Under the pieces are notes generated by a model. The model searched no databases. It was not told where the DNA came from and saw only the letters and a program-made list of their open reading frames with translations. Of a stretch of DNA of 64,000 nucleotides, positions 17,312 to 26,745 are shown piece by piece. The stretch's first letter is position 1; every line of letters begins with the position of its first letter. A program made the position numbers and the translations under genes. The stretch comes from Ochrobactrum sp. Marseille-Q0166 (GTDB taxonomy: Bacteria > Pseudomonadota > Alphaproteobacteria > Rhizobiales > Rhizobiaceae): assembly GCF_014397025.1 (NCBI RefSeq), contig NZ_JACJUO010000002.1, positions 372,001 to 436,000 of the forward strand, in the 5' to 3' direction.

Positions 17312-18211
17312 TTACCCCAGCTTCTTTCTCGCCTGCCCTTCAAGCATGCGATTATAGGCGATCATGATCACAAGATTGGCGACCAGAACGATAATGGCGA
17401 TAGCAGCACCCAGCGGCCAGTTCAGCTCGATCAGGAATTCGTCATAGACGACCGTTGCCGCCATTTTGAGACGACGCCCACCAAGCAGACCCGGAATAGC
17501 AAAGGAGCTTGCAGAAAGCGCAAAGACGATCAGGCTACCCGACAGAATGCCAAGCACGGCCTGCGGAAACACCACGCGGCGCAGCGCTGTGAAGCGCGAC
17601 GCGCCAAGCGTGAGCGCAGCGGCTTCTACCGTTGGATCGAGCTTTTGCAGCACCGTCCAGACCGGAATAACCATGAAAGGCAGCATGATATGCACAAGAC
17701 CGATCACGATGGCTGTTTCGGTGTAGAGGATTTGCTGGGCTGGCAGACCGACAAATTCCAGCACGCTGTTTACAAGCCCGTTGCGTCCCAGCAACATGCT
17801 CCAGCCGAATGTGCGCACCACAACTGAAACCAGCAGCGGGCCGATGATGACGAGCAGGAAAATCGAGCGCCAGGGTGCGCGCATATTGGACAGAATATAG
17901 GCTTCCGGCACCCCGATCAGCACTGTGATCACAGTGGTAATCAAGGCGAGTTTCAGTGTGCGCCAGAAAATATTGAGGTAATACGGGTCCTGAAGCACCT
18001 GTATATAATTGGAGAGCGTATAAATATCTTCGATGCCCTTGTCATAGCTGTAGCTATTGAACGAGAGCAACACCGTCAGCCCCAGTGGCAAGAGCACAAG
18101 GGCAAAGAACATCAAAGTGGATGGGCCTGTGAGAAAAAGCGGCATCCAGTTGCGCCGTTCTTTCGTCTCCCCGGAGCCTGATTGAGGACCTGTTTGTGAA
18201 GCAGCACTCAT
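17312..18211 (-). CDS. ABC transporter permease, PotB-like
   Basis: A 299-residue permease with six hydrophobic segments and an EAA loop (EAAALTLGASRFTALRRVVFPQA). Start chosen at the ATG at 18211 (MSAASQTGPQ), 2 bp after the ATPase stop; a longer frame to 18358 overlaps the ATPase and is not credible. It partners the PotC-like permease. Confidence 0.87.
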   Translation of the reverse strand: MSAASQTGPQSGSGETKERRNWMPLFLTGPSTLMFFALVLLPLGLTVLLSFNSYSYDKGIEDIYTLSNYIQVLQDPYYLNIFWRTLKLALITTVITVLIGVPEAYILSNMRAPWRSIFLLVIIGPLLVSVVVRTFGWSMLLGRNGLVNSVLEFVGLPAQQILYTETAIVIGLVHIMLPFMVIPVWTVLQKLDPTVEAAALTLGASRFTALRRVVFPQAVLGILSGSLIVFALSASSFAIPGLLGGRRLKMAATVVYDEFLIELNWPLGAAIAIIVLVANLVIMIAYNRMLEGQARKKLG

Positions 18212-18213
18212 GA

Positions 18214-19260
18214 TCAGTGCGCTCCCTTGTCGAGAACACGGCAATCCGCATGATCCCATGTTAGCCCGACCCTGCTGCCTTCTATTGGCGGTGGGTTGCC
18301 AAGGTTCGGCAGAGCGACGGACAGCATGCCTGCAGGCGTCAGAACGCCCAGCAGCCACTGCGCACCCATGAAGTAACGTGTCGTAACTTCACCGCTGACA
18401 TGGCCCTGATCCTCATCAACGAGATGCACTTTTTCCGGGCGAATGAAGACAGAAACCTCACCGGATGCGGGCGCATCTTTTGCAGGAAAACGCACCTGTG
18501 TATCAGCCAGATTGATATGACCGTCCCCGGCATGACCCTTGAGAAAGTTCGACTTGCCGACAAAGTTGGAAATGAAGTGATTATGCGGATGCTCATAAAG
18601 CTTATACGGTGCATCGACCTGCGTTATGACACCCTTTTCCATGACCACGATGCGGTCGCTGATCGACAGCGCTTCGGCCTGATCATGTGTCACCATAATC
18701 GTTGTGATGCCAACCGTGCGCTGAATCCGGCGCAGTTCAAACTGCATTTCTTCACGCAGCTGTGCATCGAGATTGGAGAGCGGCTCATCGAGCAGCAGAA
18801 CCGGCGGATTGATGACCAGCGCACGAGCAATGGCCACACGCTGGCGCTGACCGCCCGACATTTCACGTGGATAACGATCCGCAAGTGCACTTAGACGCAC
18901 CAGTTCCAGCACATCGCGAACACGCTTTTCCCGTTCTGCCTTTGGAACATTGCGCATTTCAAGGCCGAAGCTGACATTCTGCGCAACAGTCATATGCGGG
19001 AAAAGTGCGTAACTCTGGAAGACGACGCCAAGCTCGCGTTTGGCCGGAGCAAGGCGTGTTATATCGCGTCCATCAAGCGTGATCGAGCCTGATGATGGCT
19101 GCACAAGGCCCGCAATCATCTGCAAGGTTGTGGTCTTGCCGCAGCCCGAAGGGCCGAGAAGCGAGATGAACTCTCCCTTTTCAATCTCCAGATTGAAGTT
19201 ATCGACGGCTGCGAACTTGCCGTAATAACGGGAAATATTGGAAAGGGTCAAAAAGCTCAT
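18214..19260 (-). CDS. ABC transporter ATP-binding protein, PotA-like
   Basis: A 348-residue ATPase: Walker A GPSGCGKTT, signature MSGGQRQRV, Walker B VLLLDEPLSNLD and the switch His in VTHDQAEA, followed by a TOBE-type C-terminal domain (VSVFIRPEKVHLV). It powers the PotBC-like permeases. It is the first gene of the minus-strand operon and faces the IclR gene across a 363-bp gap. The pathway idea, uptake of a compound and its oxidation by the linked dehydrogenase, comes from the operon structure. Confidence 0.9.
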   Translation of the reverse strand: MSFLTLSNISRYYGKFAAVDNFNLEIEKGEFISLLGPSGCGKTTTLQMIAGLVQPSSGSITLDGRDITRLAPAKRELGVVFQSYALFPHMTVAQNVSFGLEMRNVPKAEREKRVRDVLELVRLSALADRYPREMSGGQRQRVAIARALVINPPVLLLDEPLSNLDAQLREEMQFELRRIQRTVGITTIMVTHDQAEALSISDRIVVMEKGVITQVDAPYKLYEHPHNHFISNFVGKSNFLKGHAGDGHINLADTQVRFPAKDAPASGEVSVFIRPEKVHLVDEDQGHVSGEVTTRYFMGAQWLLGVLTPAGMLSVALPNLGNPPPIEGSRVGLTWDHADCRVLDKGAH

Positions 19261-19623
19261 TGCGTCTCCCTCTCGGCAAGACTTCCGCCATAGGCTGGGG
19301 GAACGGAAGCGCCGTGATGTTTTCTCACGTCGCCTCTTCGTTAGGGCTGGCTTGCGGAAGCGGCTCGACCGCGCATGAAGCGCTGATCAGACTTGGATGG
19401 TTTGAACGCGCGTTGGTCCGGTCGCTGGCGCAACCGTGGCGTTCCCCTTGCTTCAAGTTAAAACCGCCGATCCGCTTACGGCATCGTCAAGACACCTTGC
19501 CGGACCTTCCCATTGGCGACGGATTTTAAATGGCAGAAAATTTTGAACGATTACAAATTATAATTTTCAATTTCGGAAGAAATTATATATTTCTTTCAAA
19601 ATACAGAATTTGGTAGCAATTTT
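19261..19623. promoter_or_regulatory. Divergent promoter region with AT palindromes
   Basis: This gap separates the PotA-like operon from the IclR gene and must hold both promoters. Just upstream of the IclR ATG are AAATTATAATTT (19555-19566, perfect 12-bp palindrome) and AAGAAAT-TATAT-ATTTCTT (19577-19595, 7-bp arms). IclR proteins often bind such AT-rich inverted repeats in their own promoter, so these are candidate operators. No clear -35/-10 pair was identified. Confidence 0.45.
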
Positions 19624-20454
19624 ATGGATGATATATCAGAAAATACGAAATCTGGTGCGGCGCTTAACTCAAGTCTGGTGAAGGCAATTTATATTCTGAA
19701 AGGCCTGGCAGCCAGCACGGATGATGGCGTGCGGTTGATCGATCTGGCGCGCGAACTGGAACTGAGCCAGCCTTCGGCGCATCGTTTGCTCAAGACGCTG
19801 ATTGCGGAAAACCTTGTCGAGCAGCTTCCCGACAAGAAGGCCTATCGTCTGTCGCTGGAGTTTTTCGCTATGGCCGCCCAGGCGCGTCAGCGCGATGGAA
19901 TCCTGAGTCTTGCCCGCCCTTCCCTCTTGCGACTTTCAACCACCTTCAACGATACCGTCTTCCTGCTGGTGCGCAGCAATTTCGATGCGGTCTGTCTTGA
20001 TCGTGTGGAAGGGCCGTTCCCGATCCGCTCTTATACTGGTGATATCGGCGGTAAGGTGCCGCTTGGCATCGGTCAGGGTAGCCTTGCCATTCTGTCCTTT
20101 CTGCCGGAAGAAGAGCGCGAGGCGATCATCCGTTTCAACATGCCCCGCATTCTGGACAAGGCCACCATTGACGAGGTTGATCTTCGCATCATGATCGCAC
20201 AAGTGCGCGAAACCGGTGCCTCTACCTTCAACTTCAATATGATCGACGGGATGGCCGGCTTAGGTGTTCCGGTGCTCAATCGGAGTGGTGAGGCGGTTGC
20301 CGCACTCAGCATCGGCACGCTGGCCTCACGATTAACAGAAAAACGTCAGCACACGATCACGGAACTTTTGCAGCGTGAAGCAGCCGCTATTTCCGATAAA
20401 CTCAACCCTTTTGACCCGGCTTTGCGTCATCCCAGTCAGGCATTCGTGAAATAA
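19624..20454 (+). CDS. IclR-family transcriptional regulator
   Basis: A 276-residue regulator. The N-terminal winged helix has the recognition element LELSQPSAHRLLKTLI (about residues 40-55), and the C-terminal ligand-binding domain includes RVEGPFPIRSYTGDIGGKVPLGIG, typical of IclR effector domains. It lies between two catabolic operons: divergent from the PotABC/oxidase operon and upstream of the nucleoside operon on the same strand. Either or both may be its target; position alone cannot decide. Ligand unknown. Confidence 0.9.
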   Translation: MDDISENTKSGAALNSSLVKAIYILKGLAASTDDGVRLIDLARELELSQPSAHRLLKTLIAENLVEQLPDKKAYRLSLEFFAMAAQARQRDGILSLARPSLLRLSTTFNDTVFLLVRSNFDAVCLDRVEGPFPIRSYTGDIGGKVPLGIGQGSLAILSFLPEEEREAIIRFNMPRILDKATIDEVDLRIMIAQVRETGASTFNFNMIDGMAGLGVPVLNRSGEAVAALSIGTLASRLTEKRQHTITELLQREAAAISDKLNPFDPALRHPSQAFVK

Positions 20455-20594
20455 TCGGATAGTTTATCAGGATTTCACGCAATAGCCTTGTCTTGTCCAC
20501 AGAAGCCCCCGAAATTGGAGATTGACTTGCACTTTGCAGCGGCGTTTGATCTGGCAAGTATGGGGGATCTGTAGCAAGAGGCGAAAAGCCCGAA

Positions 20595-20637
20595 ACAGAA
20601 ATTCCATCTCTTTATTGATGTAAAAATGGAGTTCTGT
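20595..20637 (+). promoter_or_regulatory. Hairpin covering the ribosome-binding site of the BMP-family gene
   Basis: ACAGAAATTCCAT (20595-20607) pairs with ATGGAGTTCTGT (20626-20637), 12 pairs with one bulged A and one G-T. It sequesters the TGGAG Shine-Dalgarno directly before the GTG at 20639. It might limit translation, or as DNA it could be a regulator's operator. Confidence 0.5.
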
Positions 20638-20638
20638 T

Positions 20639-21745
20639 GTGTTCAAGTTCACCAGACGGGGAATGTTTCATCTTGCTCTCGCTCTCGCCGGATCCACGGC
20701 GATGGGCACAGTTGCCACCACGGCAGCACAGGCTCAGGACAAGATCCTGCTCATCATCAATGGCGCGCTCGGCGATAAATCCTTCTTCGATTCCGCTGCC
20801 AATGGCATGAAGATGATCAAGGACAAATATGGCGACGACGTCGAAACCAAGATTCTCGAAATCGGTGATGATCCGACCAAATGGGAACCGGTTTTCCTGG
20901 ATGCATCCGAGCAGGACTGGGATCTGATCATCGGCGGCACCTACCAGATGTCGGAAACAGTTGGCTCTGTTGCACAGCAATATCCGGACAAGAAATACGT
21001 CCTCTATGATGCAAGCGTGCCTTATGAAGAAGGCGGCTACGACAATGTTTATTCCATCCAGTACAAGCAGAACGAAGGTTCCTATCTCGGTGGGATGCTG
21101 GCGGCCTCGCTCCTGAAAGACGGCAAGCTCGGCGACACCGGCAAGAATCTCGGCTTCCTTGGCGGCATGGATATTCCGGTCATCAACGACTTCCTCGTTG
21201 GCTATATTGCTGGCGTGCAGGCAGTCGAGCCTGACACCAAAATCGCGATCTCCTATGCAGGCTCTTTCATGGATGCGGCAAAGGGCAAGGAACTTGGCCT
21301 CGCACAGTATCGTTCGGGCGTGTCGCTCGGCTTCGTCGTTGCCTCGCAGACCGGCCTTGGCCAGCTTTCGGCAGCCAAAGAAACCGGCAAATATGTTCTG
21401 GGCGTCGACTCCGATCAGGAAGCCATCTTCAAGGACAGCGATCCGGCAATGGCCAAGCAGGTCGTCAGTTCCGTGTTGAAGAACGTCGATGTCAGCCTTC
21501 TGCAGGCCTATGACCGTTTCAAGGAAGGCAATCTTCCATTCGGCAAGGCTGAAGCGCTCGGCCTGAAGGAAGGCGCTGTCGGCATCGTGCAGGATGGCAA
21601 CATGGCTTCCATGGCCACGCAGGAAATGAAGGACGCCATCAAGAAGGCTTCCGATGAAATCTCCGAAGGCAAGATCACGGTCCCAACCGCATTTGGCATG
21701 AGCACCGAAGATCTCAATGCGATCCGTAACAAGGTTCGTCCATAA
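20639..21745 (+). CDS. BMP-family ABC transporter substrate-binding protein
   Basis: A 368-residue periplasmic protein of the Bmp/PnrA (Med) family, which mostly bind purine or other nucleosides. The signal peptide MFKFTRRGMFHLALALAG...AQAQ ends near residue 33; TRR at its start recalls a twin-arginine signal but is not a full match. Family segments NGALGDKSFFDSAANGMKMI and VGYIAGVQAVEP are present. The start is GTG (20639) with TGGAG upstream. It is the first gene of the nucleoside-uptake operon and its function is supported by the nucleoside hydrolase downstream. Confidence 0.88.
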   Translation: MFKFTRRGMFHLALALAGSTAMGTVATTAAQAQDKILLIINGALGDKSFFDSAANGMKMIKDKYGDDVETKILEIGDDPTKWEPVFLDASEQDWDLIIGGTYQMSETVGSVAQQYPDKKYVLYDASVPYEEGGYDNVYSIQYKQNEGSYLGGMLAASLLKDGKLGDTGKNLGFLGGMDIPVINDFLVGYIAGVQAVEPDTKIAISYAGSFMDAAKGKELGLAQYRSGVSLGFVVASQTGLGQLSAAKETGKYVLGVDSDQEAIFKDSDPAMAKQVVSSVLKNVDVSLLQAYDRFKEGNLPFGKAEALGLKEGAVGIVQDGNMASMATQEMKDAIKKASDEISEGKITVPTAFGMSTEDLNAIRNKVRP

Positions 21746-21747
21746 TC

Positions 21748-23292
21748 GTGGAAAAACAAGCTGAAAACATTGAAGGCGGCGATACAATCGTCGCCTTCCG
21801 AGATGTGAGCAAGGTCTATCCGAACGGCACGGTCGCACTGCGCGATGTGTCGTTTGCGATCCGCGCCGGTTCGATCCACGCCATTTGCGGCGAAAACGGC
21901 GCAGGCAAATCCACGCTCATGAAAATCCTGTTTGGCATCGAAAATGCCACCGCAGGCGAAATCGTGATCGACGGCCAGACGATCTCTTCATGGTCGCCGG
22001 AAGATGCCGCTGCCCGAGGCATCGGCATGGTGCATCAGCATTTCTCGCTGGTGCCGACGCTGACCGTCACCGAAAATATCATTCTCGGTCATGAGCCGGT
22101 GAAAGGCGGGTTTATCGACCGTGTGAGCGCGCGCAAATCGGTCGAAGAACTCATGCAGCATTATGATCTGCACGCCGATCCGGATGCGATCACCGGCACG
22201 CTTTCGGTTGCAGCCCAGCAGAAGATCGAAATCCTCAAGGCGCTGGCGCGTCGTACGCGACTGCTGATCCTGGATGAGCCGACCGCCGTTCTTTCGCCGC
22301 CCGAAATTGAAGAGTTGATGCGCAGGCTGAAAGCACTGCGGGATGAAGGTATCACCATTCTCTTCATTTCCCATAAGCTCAATGAGGTGCGCGAACTGGC
22401 CGAAAGTGTCACGGTCTTGCGCGCAGGCGCCGTTGCAGGAACCGAAAAGCTCGCCGATGTGCTAGACGATGCCATCATGCAGATGGTTATGGGCCACGCG
22501 GTCGAGATTCCGCAACGCGCGCACAAGCTCGACGCGACGCAAACAGTTCTTGAAATGAAGGGCGTCACCATTGAAGCCCTCGACCCTGCCGACCGTATCC
22601 GCGATGTAAACCTCACCATTGGTGCGGGAGAAATCGTTGGTGTTGCCGGTGTGGATGGCAGCGGCCAACGCGGACTGGTTTCCGCATTGTCTGGCCTGAT
22701 GCGCGCATCTCAAGGTGCAATCACCCTAAACGGCGCAGATATGTGTGCCGCCGACACTGCAAGCTGGCGCGAGAAAGGCCTGGCCTATCTGCCTGCCGAC
22801 CGCTTTTCACAAGGCGGCGCGCCGGGCCTGTCTCTGGCTGAAAACACGATTGCCGGCACGGATGGAAACCGCGACACTGATTTCGGCCCCTTCCTGCGAT
22901 GGAGCGCGATCAAAGCGCGTGTCAGCGACATGATTAAACAATATTCGGTGCGTGCAGGTGCAATCACCGAAAGGCTCGACTCGCTGTCGGGCGGCAATGC
23001 GCAGAAGCTTATCGCAGCGCGCGAACTTGCCACCAGACCGAAGTTCCTGATCGCCGATCAGCCAACACGCGGCATTGATGTTTCAGCAGCAGCCTTCCTG
23101 CATCGCCGCATCGATGAAGTGGCGCAGGGCGGCTGTGCTGTGCTTCTTGTCAGTGCTGATCTCGATGAATTGCTGCGGTTGAGCGATCGCATCGTCGTGT
23201 TCTTCAATGGCCGGATTGTCGCCGTCCTCAAGAACGGACCCGATATTACTCCGGCGGTCCTTGGACCTTATATGCTGGGCACGCGAGCATGA
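21748..23292 (+). CDS. Nucleoside/sugar ABC transporter ATP-binding protein (two ATPase domains)
   Basis: A 514-residue duplicated ATPase like those of BMP-type and ribose importers. The first half has Walker A GENGAGKST and LILDEPTAVLSPPEIEE; the second half has a degenerate P-loop (GVAGVDGSGQRGL), a signature-like LSGGNAQKLIAAREL and a Walker B region (LIADQPTRGID). Asymmetric double-domain ATPases are normal for this group. It starts with GTG, 2 bp after the binding-protein stop. The stop codon lies inside a palindromic repeat. Confidence 0.9.
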   Translation: MEKQAENIEGGDTIVAFRDVSKVYPNGTVALRDVSFAIRAGSIHAICGENGAGKSTLMKILFGIENATAGEIVIDGQTISSWSPEDAAARGIGMVHQHFSLVPTLTVTENIILGHEPVKGGFIDRVSARKSVEELMQHYDLHADPDAITGTLSVAAQQKIEILKALARRTRLLILDEPTAVLSPPEIEELMRRLKALRDEGITILFISHKLNEVRELAESVTVLRAGAVAGTEKLADVLDDAIMQMVMGHAVEIPQRAHKLDATQTVLEMKGVTIEALDPADRIRDVNLTIGAGEIVGVAGVDGSGQRGLVSALSGLMRASQGAITLNGADMCAADTASWREKGLAYLPADRFSQGGAPGLSLAENTIAGTDGNRDTDFGPFLRWSAIKARVSDMIKQYSVRAGAITERLDSLSGGNAQKLIAARELATRPKFLIADQPTRGIDVSAAAFLHRRIDEVAQGGCAVLLVSADLDELLRLSDRIVVFFNGRIVAVLKNGPDITPAVLGPYMLGTRA

Positions 23293-23331
23293 TCCCAAAA
23301 AGTGTAAAACGGTTTTTGGATAAGATCATGC
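23287..23331. repeat. Palindromic intergenic repeat (copy 2)
   Basis: GCATGATC...GATCATGC arms with an inner CCAAAAA/TTTTTGG pair. The element starts inside the last codons of the ABC ATPase gene and fills most of the 61-bp gap to the permease gene. As RNA it would be a strong stem-loop in the middle of the operon and could lower expression of the downstream permease genes or protect the upstream message. Confidence 0.85.
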
Positions 23332-23353
23332 TTAAGCAGAGAGTTGCAGCTTA

Positions 23354-24421
23354 ATGCGTAGATTTATATCCTATCTTATTCCCTTCTTTCTGACAGTGCT
23401 GGTGATCGGTATCATCATGGCGCTGCTGATCGTGCCACTCGCCCTGATGCAGGATAATCCGGCAGGTGTGTTGAAAACCTTCTTCCTCGGACCGTTTGGC
23501 AGCATTCGCCACATGGGTAATGTGGTGGAAGCTGCAACGCCGATCATGCTGACGGGCCTCGCCATCACCATTCTTTTCCGCTCCGGCCTGTTTAATCTGG
23601 GCGCGGAAAGCGGTTTTTATCTTGGCGGACTGGGTGCCGTTGCGGGAGCCGTTCTGCTGCCGTCGCTTGGCTGGTTCTCACTGCCGGTCGCCATTTTGTG
23701 CGGTGCGGTTGCAGGCAGCTTTGCCTGCACGATCCCCGCAGCGCTGCGCCTGCGTTTCGGCGCATCTGAAATGGTAACGTCTCTGGTTCTCAACTATGCC
23801 TTCCTGTTTCTCGGGCTGTTCGTGCTCAATTATGTCATCCGCGACCCGGCTGCGGGCGGCATGATGTCTTTGCGCATTCCACCCGAAGCAAAGCTCGACC
23901 GGCTTCTGGCAGGCACGCGTTTGAACTCCGGCTCGATCATTGCCATTCTCGCCTGTATCGCAGGTGGCATCTGGCTATACTGGACGCGTTCCGGCCTCAA
24001 TATCCGCATTGCAGGCTCCAGTCCCGGATTTGCAAATCATCTGGGCCTACCGCTCAAGGGCATCATCATGCGCGCGCAGATCGTTGGTGGTCTGGTGGCA
24101 GGCATGGCCGGTGCACTCGAAGTTCTGGGCCTGCATAACCGCTTTGCATGGCTGGACCTGCCCGGTTACGGCTGGACGGGGCTGGTGGTTGCCATCCTTG
24201 GCCGCGAAAACCCATTCCTGCTCATTCCGGCAGCTTTGTTCCTTGGTTTCGTTCAGGTTGGCGGCGATCTTCTCGCCCGCAATATGAATATCCCGACCGA
24301 AGTCGTGGGTCTGATAACCGCGGCTATCATGGTGGGCGCAACAGCAAGCGTCATTCATAATCACCCGACAGTATTGCGCGTGATCCGAAACCTCCGCAAT
24401 CGGGAAGGAGAACAGGCATGA
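23354..24421 (+). CDS. BMP-type nucleoside ABC transporter permease 1
   Basis: A 355-residue inner-membrane permease of the branched-chain amino-acid/ribose-like superfamily (about ten hydrophobic segments). Segments such as GLAITILFRSGLFNLGAES and NIRIAGSSPGFANHLG are typical of YufP-like nucleoside permeases. It overlaps the second permease by 4 bp. Confidence 0.88.
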   Translation: MRRFISYLIPFFLTVLVIGIIMALLIVPLALMQDNPAGVLKTFFLGPFGSIRHMGNVVEAATPIMLTGLAITILFRSGLFNLGAESGFYLGGLGAVAGAVLLPSLGWFSLPVAILCGAVAGSFACTIPAALRLRFGASEMVTSLVLNYAFLFLGLFVLNYVIRDPAAGGMMSLRIPPEAKLDRLLAGTRLNSGSIIAILACIAGGIWLYWTRSGLNIRIAGSSPGFANHLGLPLKGIIMRAQIVGGLVAGMAGALEVLGLHNRFAWLDLPGYGWTGLVVAILGRENPFLLIPAALFLGFVQVGGDLLARNMNIPTEVVGLITAAIMVGATASVIHNHPTVLRVIRNLRNREGEQA

Positions 24422-25314
24422 GCGCAGTTCTTGCACAAATTCTCGATCCGGCTTTTATTGCAACCATTCTGCGTGTTGCCACGCCCTTGTTGCTGGCAGC
24501 GCTTGGCGTGATGATTTCCGACCGTGCAGGCGTTCTGAATATCGGCATGGAAGGCATGATGCTGATCGCAGCGCTGATAGCCGTTCTCGCAAGTGCGGCA
24601 ACGGGAAGCCCGGCCATCGGGCTCCTTGCGGCCCTTATAGTCGGCGCCTTTCTCGGCTGGCTCATGTCTCTGTCTGTCAACAAGCTCGGTACCGATCTCA
24701 TCATGACAGGCATCGCGCTCAATATTGCAGCGGCTGCTGGCACGACGCTGGGGCTTTTCCTTGCCACCGGTGACAAGGGTATGTCGGGCGCGTTGAAAAG
24801 CGGGGCGCTGCCAAGCCTCAGCGTTCCTTATATCGGCAATATCCATATATTGAGCTTTGTCGCATTGCTGGCTGTTCCGGTCGTTAGTCTTCTAATGATG
24901 CGGACGCGGTTCGGCCTTCATCTGCGCGCAACGGGTGTCGATCCGAAATCGGCACGCGCAGCAGGCATTCACACCGGACGCGTTCAGATGCAGGCGCTCA
25001 TACTTTCTGGCATCTTTGGCGGTGCGGCAGGGGCCTATCTCTCGCTCGGTTATGTGACATGGTTCGGCCAGAACATGACCGCCGGGCGCGGTTTCATCGC
25101 CATTGCTGCCGAAGTGATGGGGCAGGGAACGGCGTGGGGAACGCTGATCGCAAGCCTTGTACTTGCCGCTGCGGAATCGCTGGCAATCACCCTGCAAAGC
25201 CTTGGGTTGCCCTTCGAGCTGATGCAGATGATCCCTTATCTCGTACCCGTCGTGGTGCTGACGATACACGCCGCAAGAAGACAGCGGCGTGCAAGACAGT
25301 TGAAGAAATCCTGA
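24418..25314 (+). CDS. BMP-type nucleoside ABC transporter permease 2
   Basis: A 298-residue permease of the YufQ type, including MISDRAGVLNIGMEGMMLI and LHLRATGVDPKSARAAGI. It overlaps permease 1 by ATGA and precedes the ADP-ribosylglycohydrolase-like gene by 1 bp. Together the two form the membrane channel for the ribonucleoside importer. Confidence 0.88.
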   Translation: MSAVLAQILDPAFIATILRVATPLLLAALGVMISDRAGVLNIGMEGMMLIAALIAVLASAATGSPAIGLLAALIVGAFLGWLMSLSVNKLGTDLIMTGIALNIAAAAGTTLGLFLATGDKGMSGALKSGALPSLSVPYIGNIHILSFVALLAVPVVSLLMMRTRFGLHLRATGVDPKSARAAGIHTGRVQMQALILSGIFGGAAGAYLSLGYVTWFGQNMTAGRGFIAIAAEVMGQGTAWGTLIASLVLAAAESLAITLQSLGLPFELMQMIPYLVPVVVLTIHAARRQRRARQLKKS

Positions 25315-25315
25315 A

Positions 25316-26722
25316 ATGCATGAAAACGAGAAAAATATGAAAGCCTGGGAGCTGACACGCGATCTGCTGCGCAACACAAAGCCCGTTGTTCGGGCGGCGG
25401 AAGAGCAGACATGGGATGCAAGCGCCGTCATGAAGGCGCAGGACGATCTGATGGCCATGTTCTGGAAAAGCAATGTGCCGGGATCGGCAGCGCCTGAATG
25501 CCTGATGGCCGGTGCGCTGCAATCACTTGAAAACAAGGGTTATGTGCTGGCACCCTATGCAGAGCTTCTGCGCGACGGGCTTGCGGCACTGGAGCGCTCT
25601 GATTTTGAAACCCTTTATCGCATCGATATGCGTTTGCGCATACTCATGCGCGCGGCAAAGCCCGATCCCGATCATCCATCGCAGAAAACCATCCGCTTTG
25701 CATCGTGGGATGCATTTGATGCGACAGTGAACTGGCCCAACGATGTGGCTTATCCTATCCAGTCTGATGATTTCCGTGACCGTACCGCGGGCGCATGGAT
25801 GGCGCAGCTGGTGGGCGCTGCGGCTGGCACGGCACTTGAGGGCTATACGGCCGAGAACATCATGGAGGCTTTTGGTCCGATCCGCGATTATGTGCGCGAG
25901 CCCAACACCTATAATGACGACATCACTTTTGAGATCGCCTTTCTGGAAGCCTTTGGCGAGAGGGGTTCTGCTGTGACCAGCGCCGACATTGCCGAACGCT
26001 GGACCTCGCTGATCCCGCTTGGCTGGTCGGCGGAGGCAATCGCCCTTTCCAACATGCGTCGCGGTCTCACGGCGCCTGAAACCGGCACTTCCGACAACCC
26101 GTTTGATGAATGGATTGGCGCACAGATGCGCGGCACAATCTGCGGCATGGTCGTGCCGGGACGTGCGCGTGAAGCTGCCCGCCTTGCCTGGATGGATGCG
26201 GAAATTTCACATGCCGGAAACGGAATCCTGGGCGAAGTTTTCAATGCCGTCATGGCAGCCCGCGCCTTTACAATCAAAGACACGCGCGAATTGCTGGTTT
26301 CAACCGCAGAGCTTTTTTCGACCGACACGGAATATGGCGCAGTTCTCGCTTTCGCGCTTGATGCCTGCCGTGCTGCAGATCGCTGGCAGGACGCCTGGGC
26401 AAAATGCGATGCGGAATATGCCGAGTATAACTGGATTCACGTCACGCCAAATGCCGCAGCACAAGTTGTGGCACTCTGGTTCGGCGAAGGCAATTTCGAC
26501 CAGACGCTGGAAATCGTCTGCGGCATCGGCCATGACGTTGACTGCAATGCCGCGCAGATTCTGAGCATGATCGCCATTCAGCACGGCCCCGGCATTATCG
26601 CAGAACGCTGGTCAAAACCGCTCCTTGCCGACGACATCGTCACCTATATGCGCCGACCGGCGAAAATCTCTTTCGATGCGCTGGTCGATCAGACAGTGAA
26701 TGCAGCGCGCAACGCTCTTTAA
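25316..26722 (+). CDS. ADP-ribosylglycohydrolase family protein
   Basis: A 468-residue protein whose residues about 155-450 match the ADP-ribosylglycohydrolase (DraG/ARH) fold: GAWMAQLVGAAAGTALEG, YNDDITFEIAFLEAFGE, and GIGHDVDCNAAQIL. In classical enzymes two metal sites read TDD and DTDT; here they read NDD and DVDC, so two threonine ligands are replaced by Asn and Cys. The N-terminal 150 residues are an extra part I do not recognise. Sitting between nucleoside permeases and a nucleoside hydrolase, it more likely cleaves an N-ribosyl small molecule than ADP-ribosylated protein (inference). The start could be 25337 instead (MKAWELTRD). Confidence 0.78.
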   Translation: MHENEKNMKAWELTRDLLRNTKPVVRAAEEQTWDASAVMKAQDDLMAMFWKSNVPGSAAPECLMAGALQSLENKGYVLAPYAELLRDGLAALERSDFETLYRIDMRLRILMRAAKPDPDHPSQKTIRFASWDAFDATVNWPNDVAYPIQSDDFRDRTAGAWMAQLVGAAAGTALEGYTAENIMEAFGPIRDYVREPNTYNDDITFEIAFLEAFGERGSAVTSADIAERWTSLIPLGWSAEAIALSNMRRGLTAPETGTSDNPFDEWIGAQMRGTICGMVVPGRAREAARLAWMDAEISHAGNGILGEVFNAVMAARAFTIKDTRELLVSTAELFSTDTEYGAVLAFALDACRAADRWQDAWAKCDAEYAEYNWIHVTPNAAAQVVALWFGEGNFDQTLEIVCGIGHDVDCNAAQILSMIAIQHGPGIIAERWSKPLLADDIVTYMRRPAKISFDALVDQTVNAARNAL

Positions 26723-26745
26723 AATCCCCTATCAGGAAACCAATC

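Noticed and set aside
20612..21838. 408-codon minus-strand frame over the BMP substrate-binding gene
   Set aside because: Shadow frame, no domain, and it would run over the ATPase start.
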